Assembly: GCA_050084515.1 (NCBI GenBank)
Contig: CM114274.1
Span: 18,414,001 to 18,478,000 of the forward strand
DNA: 64,000 bases
Direction of reading: 5' to 3'
From: Blasia pusilla
Lineage: Eukaryota; Marchantiophyta; Marchantiopsida; Blasiales
The position numbers and the translations under genes were made by a program. Below are positions 23,978 through 36,433 of the stretch, one piece after another; within the stretch, counting starts at the first letter, position 1, and the number at the start of each line of letters is the position of its first letter. The notes beneath the pieces were generated by a model. It had not been told where the DNA came from. It searched no databases and saw only the letters and a list, made by a program, of their open reading frames with translations.

Positions 23978-26900
23978 ATGTCAAGACGGCTGGTGCAAAA
24001 TGCTACCAGGGACGCACAACTGATGTGGAGTAACCTGATTGAGGAAAAGCCTTTGTTTCCCTTCTTTCTACCTCTCTTTTTTCTTGCGTGGTTCCTTGAG
24101 CGATGGATTGTGCCCTTCTCCAACTGGATTCCAGTCTGCGTCATCGTGTGGTCAACCATTCAGGTTGGTGGTCCCGCCCTCATGCAGGTTGCACTTACGG
24201 GTATCTGATTCCCCTTTATGACATATATTCTCGTCCATGGTCTTTTCTAAAAATTTACCATATTTTCCTTCACTTCTCGTAGAATCTCAGTTCTGGTAGG
24301 AAAGTGATAAGTCTGGGGTTTAGATCATGCGATTGACATCTGCCTCCTAAGAATTGAGTGTGCTCCTGAAGGTTTTCTGAAGGAATGGATGTTTCTACCT
24401 ACTTGCGTGGTCCGTGTAAGCTGATCTCCTCTCGGTGGTGCAGTATGGAAAATACCAACGCAGGCAAACTATAGAGGATCTAAACAATCGGTGGAAACGC
24501 CATCTATTATCATCGCAGGTAGGAATTTCATACTGGGTGAATGCGGACTGAACTTTGTTGCCTGCATTATCCAACAAAAGTTCAGCTTTCTTTGAAAAGT
24601 GTCCAAAACGTAGTTTCCTCCCAGAACTCCAGCACTTGAGTAAGCATCGTGCCTTGTGCTATGTTTAAACTTGATCTGTCAGACAGATATTAGTTGTTTT
24701 CGGTTGCGCTCAAAAATTTGCAGAGGAATGTGATCTTTTGACTCTCGTTCTGGATGGTCAACATGCAGCCAGATACAGCCCGAGAACCTTGTGAGTGGCT
24801 GAACAAGCTTCTCTTCAATGTGTGGCCCAATTTCATCGAACCAAAATTGGTACAAACGCTGCTACAGATTGTGCAGGTGCCACACAATATGTCCCACTTC
24901 TCTGTATGGCACAAAGTGCATGGATAGTTTCACATTTAAGGAAGTTCAGACTTGGAGGGTTGTTTTCCTAGTTGGGACCTCCCTAGTCATGCCAGAGTCA
25001 AGATTGACTCGGGTTAGATGGGTTTTTTTGGTCCAAAGACATCTAGGATTGCTATATTTTGTTAACCTGCAGTGTGAAGTTTATACATGACAGCAGCAGT
25101 CGTATGCAGGTTGCGATTTGTGTACGGATGACTCACTACTCCGTGGTTATGATGTGCAGAGAAAGATCAAAGAGAAGAGACCTAGGCCTATCGTAAGTAT
25201 GCCTGCAACCACTTTTTCGTTTTTTTAAGCTCAAAATAAGTAGTATCAGGCCATCACGTCTTGTAGTGGGACAATTTTCTTTTATTAAAATAATTTCTTT
25301 GGGTTGCTCATATGCTTGGGTTTCAGTTATGACTGGTATCGTGTAGATGATGAAGATGTTGCCAGTTACAGCTTAGACTAGCTGTAATTAGCTGCAGTTT
25401 GGAGTGGAGAATGGCTTGTGTGTGTCCACGGTCTTTTTTTGGGTGGAAGTAGACACAATCTTAATTTATTTCCAATTGTTCGTTTTTATCTCTCAGCAAA
25501 GTGTGGAAGTCCAGGAGCTTTCTCTTGGTACTGCTCCGCCAATTTTTGGCCTGGATCGAACCTATTGGTCATCAGAAGGTGGTCAGGTGTGTCTATCTCT
25601 TCAACTGTACAGGTTTAAATCTTGTACGCATGTGCACAGACCTCCCACTGTGTACTTAATAACAGTTATTGCTGTAAGGCCACTTTGTGACTGAGCTTCA
25701 TCCTTCGTAAATTCTGGATCTGGGTTGGTGTCAAGGACAATTTTTTTTTTTGACTTCCTTTAGCATGATTGCACAGGTCAACATCTAGCATGTGAAGATC
25801 TCTCTTACATACTGGATCTTGTATGCAACAAAAGTCGGAGATGGAATGTATTCATACAAGATACGGCTTTCTGGTCTCAGGACTATGCTTATTAGATTAA
25901 TGGTTCAATTTTGCCGACTATTCTTCTAATCATGGAATTGTTTTATCTGGGCAGCCTGTATTACACATGGGTTTTGCTTGGGATACAAATGAGATGAGTG
26001 TGCTGTTGGCAGCAAAGCTGGGTGGTCCTTTGCGCGGTAAAATGGCTCGCATCATCATCAACAGTATGCACGTGAAGGGTGATGTATGGAATACACCCCA
26101 TTCACTTACTTTTCCTGTCAAGTCTTCCCTTTAAACTCATGCTTAATTGGTTGAACTTTCATGAAGTAGGTACACTCAAGTGGTAGCAGTGAGTGAATAG
26201 CTGGTCAATGTGAGAGATGGTACGATTCAAGTTGAGAGGTGTTTTGATGGCCAAACATATGGACCATCTCCTAGCAGCTATATACATGATGAGTTCTCAG
26301 ATCACCTCAAGGGTTGAATTCTCTTATCATTATCAAAGTGGACCTCTAAACAAACGGCAAATGTTGGCATTGTTATCCATTGTTCCAAATGCCTTTAAGT
26401 TGAATACATAGCTATTAACAATATACATAGTAATTAACTTCCAGTCTTTTGTTGTCATTTTCCAGCTGCGGATTTTGCCCATACTTGACGGGCAAGCTGT
26501 ACTATTCTCATTTGATGATATCCCAGAGGTCAGAGTGGGAGTAGCATTTGGAAGTGGTGGCCAAACAGCTCCTCAGACAGAACTTCCTGTGGTATCATCA
26601 TGGCTGGTCTGTATTTAGCTTGTCAATTTTCCATTACTGTGATTTGCAAACTCAAATTTAGTACTGTGATTATGGTTTGGGAATTGATAGGAATGTGACG
26701 AAGAGATGGCCATCTTAATTTATCGGCCAGCACAAGTGGGAAAATTATTCAGGGGTTTTTCCATGGCTGGTCTGTAATTAGCTTGTCGAAATTTCAGTAC
26801 TTTGTTTACAGTTTCGCAGTGGTTGTGAATTTGAAGAATGAATACTTAGCATATTTGTTGGACTAGACATGGGGGAAAACATCCTGGGTGCTTATTATGT

Positions 26901-29900
26901 AGCTCTCACCTGTGTGAGTCAACTCAAAAGTGATGTCTAGTACCAGATGTTTTGTATCAAATACTATATGCATGATACATAAAGGCTGTTACATTTAGGT
27001 GGATGAGATATATTTTGTTTGCAACTGTCAAAGCTTTTCTGCTCACATCATTAGTTCCTCTCGTGCAGGAAAAGCTGGTTAGAGACACATTAGTCAGGAC
27101 AATGGTTGAACCCCGCAGAAGATGCTTCGCGCTACCAGCACTAGATCTGAAGAAGAAGGCTGTGGGTGGGATATTGAATGTGATGGTGGTTTCAGGGATG
27201 GACCTTTGCAAACAAACCCCAAATGCTACAAGAACTTCAAGTGAAAAGCGAAGTCCAAGTAATAGCCAAAATAGCTCTGTAAATAGAGTTTTGAGTACTT
27301 TCGTGGAAATGACATTGGAGGACCTGACCAGGAAATCCAAATTATGTCCAAATGGTGGTTCATCACCTACATGGAATGACAAATTTGATATGGTTCTGCA
27401 CGACAATACTGGCACACTCCACTTGAGCATCTACGAGCAAGCATCCACCAGCATGAAGTTTGACTTTCTTGGTAGCTGTGAGATAAAGGTGCGATAAGAA
27501 AGTTTTACTACTAGCATAGTTGTAATGTGTCTTTGAAATTGATATGATATGTGCTATTCTTGCTATGATGATACCAGAAATGGCTCAACAAGTTTTCACT
27601 CTTGCCGTTGCAGATGAAGTATGTATATGATGATTCAACGATATTTTGGGCTGTTGGGCCAAATCAAGGTGTGGTTGCTTGTCGTGCGGAACGCTGTGGA
27701 CAGGAAGTCACTATGACTGTACCACTTGAGAACTGTTTACAAGGAGAGGTCTGTAATTAGTCTTCTGCCAATTTCTGCTTGTGCCCAGTGTCTATTGGGA
27801 TTAGAAGTGCATGATACATTTCTGTTAAAAGTGTCGAATCGATTGGTGATGTCCTACTTTCTAGTTTTCTAAATTTTCTGCCTGTGAAACGAATCATGGG
27901 AACGTCCCATAGCCATAAGATGGAAGGAAAGGGAAAGCGGGATCTTCCCGTGTATCTGAGAATTGTTTTTCTTGCTGGATAGTCTGTGAGAAAAATTGTT
28001 CAAGTTGTCAAAGGGGTAACCTCACTAACTCTCAAAATGTTTGGTGGACAGGTTACCGTGAAATTAATACTAAAAGAATGGCAATTTACAGATGGTTCGA
28101 AAGCTGTAGCCAACTACAATCCATTATTAGCTGGACCTGCACAACAGCAGTCACTTGGCTCGTGGCCATCTGCACCATCTTTAACAGGTAGGAAGTTGCT
28201 CATTGAAGCGGTGGAAGGAAGGAATTTGGCTCCTATGGACATGACAGGAAAGAGTGATCCATATCTTAAGCTGCACTATGGCAAGGTAAACAATTTTCCA
28301 ACACTGCAATCCTGCAAGTGTGTACGACCAGATTCTGTTCATTTGGGGACCAAGACACTGTTCGATTCATACACACTCCAGAGCCCATTGTCTGGTAGTG
28401 AGAAATATTTATACCCATAACAGAGTCCAGTTTGCTGATGTCAACCATAACTTTGAGGGTCAGCAATCTACTGACATATTTAATTATTTTTCTTATTGGG
28501 TCCATTTTGGCAGATTGTGCGGAAAACAAAAACCATCCAGCAAGATCTCAATCCAGTTTGGAATCAAAATTTTACATTCCAAGAAATAAGTGGTGGAGAA
28601 TACTTGAAAATCAAGTGTTATGATGCTGATCGCTTCGGTGATGAGAATCTGGGAAGTGCACGAGTAAACTTGCAGGGACTGGAAGAGGGTGTAAAGAAAG
28701 ATGTCTGGGTACCTCTGGAAAAAATTAAGCAAGGAGAAATTAGGCTCAAAATCGAGGTTATTGGTGCAGATCAAGATTACGATGGATCTCAGGTAATTAC
28801 TGCAATACTTACATTTGGCTTGCAGGATAAAAGGCTCTCTGACAGTGTCTTCAATCGATACACCCCTGCATTTCCAGCAGCAACAGCTTCATGTGTATGC
28901 TGTGACTTGGGTTAATACAGATCACACTGTAGCAAATTATGTTGTAACAAACTATGGACTTACTACTGATGCGTTTGGAACAGAACGGCATTAGTGAGGA
29001 TGGTAGTTTAGTTCCAGCAGGCAGCAGAGTGGAAATTGTTTTGATAGAGGCACGAGATCTCATAGCAGCTGACAGGGGTGGTACAAGTGACCCATACGTC
29101 AGTGTACGCTACGGAAATATCAAAAAGCGAACCAAGGTATCCCTTTTCAAGATTGGTCACAAAGCTTGTTCCCTGTACATTTTGTTTCCCTGTTCTAGTG
29201 CATGTGGGATACTTCACTTCGGATGTCATCACCAGTCCATGTAATGCTAATTGTGAAGTGGAGATGGTCAGAAGCATGGTGTGCTAATTGTACAGTAATT
29301 TCCCTTGGATTATTTCCCACTCTACAGGTTGTGTACAAAACACTGAATCCTCGGTGGAACCAGACAGTGGACTTCACAGATGATGGGAGCCCACTTGTCC
29401 TGCACGTTAAGGATTATAATTATATTGTGCGAGTGTCCAGCATCGGTCACTGTGTCGTCGATTATGAGAAGCTGGTTCCCAACCAAACTGTCGAAAGATG
29501 GATTCCCCTGGTGGGTGTTCCGAAGGGAGAGATACACATACAGTTGACACGACGGCAGCCTGAGGTTGAGAAAGAGAAGCCCTCCAAGCCTGAGCCAAAT
29601 ACACTAGGAAGTATTCTGTCAATGAGTGCAAATGCTTCCCCAACAAGTGTGGGCACTACCAAGCTTCAGAGGACTTCTGGGAAGGTAGAACAGTCGCATT
29701 GCTTCCCTTTTCTTGAGGATTTTCCCTACCTGGACAAACAACTTTGCTTCAGGCATCTGAGATGTCTACAGTTAGTTTTATGTCATCACTGGATGTACTT
29801 CAGAGTATTGACATGTTGACAGTATTGACTCATGTGATGTTTTGAAAGTCTCTTTCATAAGGCTGAGAGAAAACATCTGGTTTGATTTGTTCGGAGGTTG

Positions 29901-30154
29901 AGTGTCAGAATTTCAGATGATTACTGATAAGGCAAAGTCATCCTCTTTGGTCATGACAGGTGCGTGCACTCATTCGACGCGCTATGGCTCTAGCAGAGGA
30001 GGAGGATGACACTGATGACATTCGGATTATGCTGGAAGAGCTGGAGACTGCTGAAGAGGAAAGAGATAGTGTGGTACTTCAATTGCAGAGGGATAGAGAC
30101 ATTTTGATCGCCAAAGTTAAGGAGCTTGACCAAGCTATGACAGGGTTGATATAG
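23978..30154 (+). CDS. NTMC2T3: NTMC2T3-like protein (TM anchor, SMP domain, C2 domains), 14 coding exons
   Basis: Exons: 23978-24163, 24444-24518, 24769-24876, 25160-25192, 25497-25586, 25955-26083, 26466-26606, 27069-27488, 27614-27748, 28052-28285, 28514-28792, 28984-29136, 29328-29684, 29960-30154. Every junction is GT-AG and every exon is a multiple of three. The joined protein has about 844 residues, close to Arabidopsis At3g18370. An N-terminal membrane anchor spans roughly residues 22-45. The SMP lipid-transfer domain spans about 85-260 (ARIIINSMHVKGD, ILPILDGQAVLFSF). A divergent C2 starts near 283. C2B starts near 485 and keeps loop acids (MDMTGKSDPY; DADRFGDENLG). C2C starts near 624 and keeps the loop-1 acids (AADRGGTSDPY), but loop 3 (DYNYIVRVSS) lacks them. 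An acidic coiled coil ends the protein. Family knowledge suggests an ER membrane-contact tether and lipid-transfer protein. Start: ATG 23978; the open frame begins at a TTG. Confidence 0.9.
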
Positions 30155-30246
30155 GCTGACGTTAGTTGTGAAATGCTAGGAATATTCATGGTCCTAAAGC
30201 TCATTAGAGATCCGGCCCCTTCTATGGTAGCTTCGAGGCTTATTTG

Positions 30247-30252
30247 AATAAA
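30247..30252 (+). terminator. Candidate poly(A) signal of the NTMC2T3-like gene
   Basis: AATAAA lies about 95 bases after the stop codon, a normal distance for a plant 3' untranslated region. Plant poly(A) signals are loose, so other sites could be used. Confidence 0.4.
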
Positions 30253-30259
30253 TCGTCCT

Positions 30260-32087
30260 GGAAGTTTGTGGACATGAAGATCATGTACTGCCTTCTCCAA
30301 TCCCGGAATCCAAACTCCGACTCCCCCAATTTCTAAGGAAAAGGTTAGCCTTTGTGACTCTAGTTGTGGGTCATCTGTCACACATCTACAGGTTGACTGA
30401 CTACAGAAAAGTATGTCAAATTCTAAATTTCTCTTACTAGGGCTGGATCCAAGTACTCCGTAATGAAAGGCAGTTTATGCTTTGTTAAAGACTAATAAGG
30501 GGGATATTCTGAGTCCTCTCTATTCTGCTGGTTACTTGGTCTGTGTTGGAAATTAGAGCTTGTAAAGACACGGACCAAGTTTTAGAAGCATTTCAGTGTA
30601 TTGGTACACGTTGTCTAGGGAGTCATTTCACCAATAGCGACACTGAGTTGAGGTACGAACTACCTGATTTCGTTCGGGCACCAGATCGGTTGGTCCATCG
30701 TGGTACTTCTCATCAACGGCAGTCGTGACATCCTTTCTTGCGTGTTTTTCAGGTACGACCCATTGCACGACGCGCTCCTGGGAACTCGAATCGGCGACTC
30801 GTGAGTCCAGCATCCCACTGATCTATCATCCAATTGACCTTAGTTCTCAAATATCAGTTACATCATCGGGCACCGGTTGTACGAAGACCCCTCTTAGAAG
30901 TAGATGTCACACCTCGCTTTACGCAAGTGTGAAGGCTGGTTGGTGGCACGTAAGCTGTGGACGGGAGTGCATACATCGGATGGTCTCCCATCCTTTCTTC
31001 TTTCGGTCACGTTTCCAAACCGAAAACCGAAAGAGGATAGGACTGAATCTTGGCTACGTGCTTCCGCCCTCGAGGCTTGAGTCACGAGACACTCGAGAGT
31101 CAGAGAGTTGTATCATCAGAAATACGACGGTCAACAAAATGTCACATGAATGGGTCACCTGATTCGCCCGCTTCACCGGTCAAGAGGGTGAGTCATGGAG
31201 AATGGAGACATGTGATGAGTCATCCAAAGACCGAATTTCCGAAAGAGGAAACAACGAAGGGACCGATCATCGATTGGATATCTGCAAATCTGTGTCCGCA
31301 CTCCAGAAGTGATTGGAGTAATCCAATATCCGCACTCATGAATTGAGCCATGAAGATTGAAGATTGAAGTTACGTCACCAAAACCATACTGCCCAAAAAT
31401 CTTATGTCATAAAGAGGAAAGAACCAGGTGCAGACACCGGACTAGGTCACCTGCATCCGCTCTCCAATCCTAGCGTTCAAGATCGCAGTTCCTCCGTCCT
31501 AAACGCGTAGTCACCTTCGGCTAGTAGGCTCCCTCTCATGTGCGAGGCTGCGAGCAAATCCGGACACAGTACCTCCCAGTAGTTAGGTCAACCCTACTCT
31601 GCAAGCGCCATGTAAATTATCCAAGATCGCTTACAGTACAATTGGGTAGATACATGCCCAATTATATCTGATGAGTTTCCTATCCTATTTTCTATTGAAG
31701 TTTATATTCTTCATTTGGGTAGATAAATGAAGATTCCAGGAAGAACCACGGAGGGAAGTCATGGGCATCTTTCATGACGGAGTCCTAAGTGTGGAGGACC
31801 GTAACCTACCAGCTGGAAAGTACGTACCTACGAGCAGCACCATTAGTTCGCACGACACAAGTGCAATAAAGCTGTTACACCGTGACCCCCTTCCCCTCAC
31901 CATGAGACCATCTTCGGGTTCGAACTTTCTCCGTTGGACCGTGAGGATTCGGTGACCAAACTACCGTTCGTGTTAACACCTACAGCGGAATCTCCCTCAT
32001 TTGTACTCCACAACTGACTACCGGTCACCTGTTCGTAAGAAACGTAATTCGTAGTAGCGCAGCCCATACGTGATTCTGACCAAAATG
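30260..32087. other. 3' flank of the host gene, no further gene recognised
   Basis: The first few hundred bases may be 3' untranslated sequence. Beyond about 30.5 kb I see only short frames without motifs; the 145-codon plus-strand frame ending at 31162 resembles nothing I know. The stretch 30.7-31.9 kb is higher in GC than the sequence further right. Confidence 0.4.
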
Positions 32088-32330
32088 AGTGGGGGAGTGT
32101 AATACGAGATTCTATATATACTCTGTACACGTCTATCTTTTCAAAACCTTCATTTGTGACCTCTTGCCCTTGTAAGCCCATGTTTTCACTCATACGGAAG
32201 CTACTTACGTTAAACAATTTGTATTTGTTATATTTTAGGCTATAGTGGAATTGCGGTTCTCTCTATATTATTTATGGAGAGTGTCTTATTCGTATGCAAA
32301 CACCTTTTTGTTTTTGGTAGATAAAAATGT
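32088..32330 (+). other. Possible LTR retrotransposon 3' remnant (polypurine tract and LTR start)
   Basis: A purine tract (AGTGGGGGAG) at 32088-32097 is followed directly by TGTAATAC and, 15 bases on, by a TATATATA run. This is the arrangement at the 3' end of many plant Ty1/copia elements. No second LTR or adjacent pol sequence was found, so the call is tentative. Confidence 0.25.
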
Positions 32331-34999
32331 CTCCTCCTTTACGGGCAACAAGAAAAATCTTTTGTGTCCAATATGATTAATCCTTTCACTCCCATGCATG
32401 GCATGGGCTGTCCACTAGTTGTCGTAGTGGAGGTGTGTAAGAGGAGTCATGGCTCTTCATGTCGTTTTGGGGCCGAGGAGTATTGGCGATGATGGACATT
32501 TGAGAGTTTTGAATCGCTGCCAAGCAACCGTTCAGATTCAAAGTTACCGAGGGTAACACAAGTTTTACTTTGAGTGAAGGTTCCAACTTTCAATTACATG
32601 CGCTTGAGAGATAGGTGTAACTTGCATGGACATTATTGAGTTGCTACATTGCAATGCATGCTTGCTAGCCGACCATTACGATTTTGATTTCATGTTCTCT
32701 ACTAAGCTAGGCACAGAATGTGTCTATCATGCTATGCTTTCATTTTATACTATTTCTTCAACATCCATACGTGCTCTAGTATTGTTCCATTGAAAGTTGA
32801 CGTAGGATGTTCAGGAGTCAACGCCTCCTCTGATCGATTTACTCACGCATTGCCCTTCTCTCACTACTTCTTGATTAGCTGGCTGCACGCGTTGTATCAT
32901 AGGATGCTCCAACAACTCCTTAGTGAAGGAGCATTACTCTTGCTCCCAGTTTTCCCAACTACACATCTCCCATAGAGACCCCTTTCTCTACATAAACCTC
33001 AAAAAAATGATTGATCAAAGCTCAAGAAGCAAATGGCAACTAGAAGATCAACAATGAAGAGCACAAAGGGAAACTGGAAGAGCATTCCAAATCATGAAGC
33101 TTCATCGAAAAATCTGCTACGGCATAAAGCCCAAAAATGCATCACCTTTAGAGAGCAGCAAATGGTCTTTGACTTCCGAAAAAAAAAAGTATTAGATTCA
33201 GAAATTGTAAGAAGTTTCAAGTAGAGGACAACCCCACTTGAGGCACGAGGTTGAGACTTTGCGATCTAAGAAGGGTTTCCATCCCTTCTTCAAATGTTTC
33301 CAAAGCATCCAATAAAGGATATTTTACAAAGCACACCATGACTTTGGAAGCACCCAAGGATAAAATTTGAGGGTCCCCACAATATCAATTGAAGAGGCCC
33401 CACTCAAGAATGTCTTTCAAAGAGCCAAATCTACCAAAAAGGCTTGAAAGACACATGTCCCCAACATACACTCAGCAATGGGAGTTTTCCCCATCAAATG
33501 TTCCATCCTCACCTTTGGAGGATAATGGAACCAATTAGCCCACTCCAAAATTTATAATGAAGGCCCAAAAAGTTGATAAGGAAGGACGCGTGTTGCTTAA
33601 ACTAGAGATTCTATTGTAAAGTCAAGGAAGCACTCTATAGCTAGAGATAAGAACTATGCTTAAGAGTAAGCATGGCAGTATCATGTACATCAAAAAATCT
33701 TGAAAGAAATTCGTCAGCATTGATTGCTCCTATCTCACAATGAAATTGAGCTTCTCCTCCCTGTGTACTACTGGAGCAAGTATTTGTTATGAATCCCTAG
33801 GCCCCTCCCGCAAGTGCAGATCCCTATGTACTAAAATAATAACTCTCTAATATGAATCTCTAGCCCCCATCCGCAAGTGGCAAGTGTGTTCTACTAGAGT
33901 ACGCTAAACAAAAGGCACACCTTGACTCCTTGAATGCTAAGAGCATTCAAGCATTAAACCTCTCAATAGCATGAAGGTGAGAGCAGAACCTTTTGGCCAA
34001 TTACCATGCGCACGTGCCTGCGCTCAAGCGGAGACCCTGAAACACAAAGAGAAAAAAAAAAGGCAAGGAGCGCGAGAGAAAGTAAAAGAGAGAAGTGTCA
34101 TGGTAGATGAGGCGTAGGGCGACATAGTATCGAGGCCATAGAGGGGTCTTGTACTTCCCTATTTTGAGAGGTCATATGTGACCTCCTCTTAGGAGGTGAC
34201 ATATGAATGTAGGCCACCCTTCCCTTTATGAGGAGTGGGAACCTTGGAGAGGTTGACCTTCCCAGCCATTGATTGCAGATTTCATCAGAGCCCACAGTGC
34301 ATATTCAACTTTATATCCTAAGGAGATGCACACGGGTTCTCAATAGAAGAGAACGTGGGACTCAATATGTGGTGTAGAGCACAATATATGGTGTTGTGGG
34401 ATGTGTAGGAACTGCAAGCTAGTGTATCTTGACCATATGGGAGGACATGGGGCATAAGAAATGGTGAAATTGAAGTTAGATGTTCAGAATTGAGAAATTT
34501 GTGCGATGCGACAGATTTGATAGGTTTTGAAGAGGGGAAGGCTTCTCAATCCTGGTGGAGTTGCTTAAGAGTGGAGCAATTGAGGATCAGATTGTAGGGA
34601 CGGAGTTCCTGAGACAATTATGTTGAGGATATTAGTGCCCATGGTGACCTGCTAGAGTGTGGGCAAGTCAGTAAATGCGTGGGCACTTCGTTGTTGATTT
34701 TGAGTGAGAGTTGCTTGATTTTGGACCAAATCGGATGAATGTTGGGCAAGAGGAAAATTAAGCAAGAAGAAAAATTAAGGAGGGCACAATGGTGTTCGAT
34801 TATGCAGGATTTTATGAGATCTGAATTCCCTATTGGAAAGCTCGCAAAAAATTGAGTCCAACATTGAAACGGGACCAGAAACGGAGGTCATTGAGGAAGA
34901 TTCCAAAACATTCCCCGCAACCGTGTAGATTCCTTGAGATGAGCGGATCACCGATGTGGAAAGGGCGGGAGAGCAACGCTAGAGTTGTTATGCGAGGCA
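32331..34999. other. Intergenic sequence, no gene recognised
   Basis: Only short frames occur and I recognise no domain. The purine-rich stretch at about 34.0-34.1 kb and the GC-richer sequence after 34.9 kb lead into the palindromic repeat array. Part of this could be the left end of the retroelement that follows, but no LTR boundary could be fixed. Confidence 0.4.
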
Positions 35000-36433
35000 T
35001 CAAAACTTAAGTTTTGATAGCCCTTATGTGGAAAAGTGAGGAAAGTGAGAAGAAGAGCTTCTCATTCTATTGAAACTCAAGTTCCGATGTCCCTTGTTGG
35101 TGAACGTGGTTCAAGCAAGGAAGAGGTTACATGGTGCAACTTTCCCTCAGTTAGAGGTTGGAAAGGTTTGGGGTGCCGCTAGTGTGGAGGAGCTAGCGCC
35201 ACTAGTTTGGAGCCATTACTAGAGTGTAGCTAGGACTGCTATCCATAGAGTTGGTGGAGTTTAGGGAGGCATGAGAACTTAAGTTGTGATTCAGGAGAGC
35301 CCTCCCAAGAGGCAGTTTGGAGCAGAGCGGCGAATTGGGAATCGGAATTGAAGTTTTGATTCAAGGGCCGAGTCATCTAAAGGGCGCGGCGAGGCACGAC
35401 GCGGCAAGGGTGACAAGGAGCTGCAAAAGGGATTTGGAACTCAAGTTCCAATTTGAGCACAGTTGAGCCAAGGAGTGGTGAAGTGCATGGTGATCTTCTC
35501 GACGGCATAATAAAGATTGCCATGGCATGAGTGACAAGGAGGCAAGGAGGATTTGGAACTCAAGTTCCAATTCTGTCTCAGTTGGAGAATAATGGAGCAT
35601 CTCAACTGCAGTTGACTACTACGGCGTGGCACAGTGGGGCGGCGAAGGGAAGTGAAGTGAGGAGTCAATTGGAACTTCAATACCCATTCCGCTCTTCACT
35701 TATGGGCCTTCTCTATAGGAAGATGGAGAGGATAGGAAGGAGGCAATCGGAACTCTAGTTCCCATTCCGCTCCTTAGTTGTGTTGGGTTCTCTCTACAGG
35801 GAGGTGGAGAGGATAGTGAGGTCCATCGGAACTCAGGTTCTGATCCCCTTGGCGCGGCCCAAGAAGTGAGTTCGATGATACTCTCAGTTTTAGCATAGCG
35901 TTCAGAGGAAGGAGAGAAGAATCAATACTCAAGTTCCAATTCCGCGGATTCTTAAGTGGGGCATGGCTCTTCTTCAAGCGCGGCAAGAGGGAGGATGAAG
36001 AATCGGAACTGTAGTTCCTATTCCACGGTTTGTTCAAGTGGGTGCGGCTCTTTCTATCAGGTGCAGCGCGGCACGGCGTGTGAAGCAGAGAAGGAGGAGT
36101 GAGCAATGGGAACTTCAGTTCCAATTTTTTTATTCTTCTATGAAGTCAGGAAGGAAGGAGTGAGCCAAGAGCATTCGAAACTGAAATTCCAATTCGACAC
36201 TCTTTCAGGTGAAGCGAATTTTGTGATGTCCAAGTTCCAGGCAAGTTGGCAAAGCAACGCAACAATCAGAACCCAAGTTCCCATTGGGATCAGTTCATTG
36301 CCCTTTTTAATCCCGAGTTGTCTGTTGTGGTGCGGGCGAGAATCATAATCCAAGTTCCTATTCCCACCTTGGTATCCTGCGAATTTGGCGTTTTGTGGCG
36401 CGGCGCGAATCGGAACTCAAGTTCCCATTCTCA
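35000..36433 (+). repeat. Array of about 17 degenerate palindromic repeats (core GGAACT-CA-AGTTCC)
   Basis: The array starts with a perfect 18-bp palindrome at 35000-35017 (TCAAAACTTAAGTTTTGA). The core then recurs near 35073, 35275, 35343, 35434, 35553, 35670, 35749, 35827, 35922, 36004, 36109, 36175, 36229, 36269, 36340 and 36411. The best copies (35434-35451 and 35553-35570) have 8-bp arms, TTGGAACT and AGTTCCAA, around CA. Most cores are followed by CAATTCCGC- or CCATTCCGC-like sequence. Spacing is irregular, about 40-200 bp. The array lies directly upstream of the gag of element A and is most likely part of its leader or LTR. Confidence 0.75.

Noticed and set aside
30950-31010. 5S rRNA-like phrase (GGATGGTCTCCCATCC)
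   Set aside because: Only a short palindromic word resembles 5S; the remaining conserved blocks are missing.
30725-31162. 145-codon plus-strand frame
   Set aside because: No ATG at its start, no recognisable domain, no splice or promoter context.
31905-31935. Possible tRNA gene (GGTTCGAAC box)
   Set aside because: No matching A box, acceptor stem or anticodon arm at the right distances on either strand.
35000-36433. CRISPR array or heat-shock element cluster
   Set aside because: Repeat spacing is irregular and the repeats are degenerate in a plant genome, which excludes CRISPR. Heat-shock elements need GAA and TTC units separated by two bases, whereas here the arms are separated differently.
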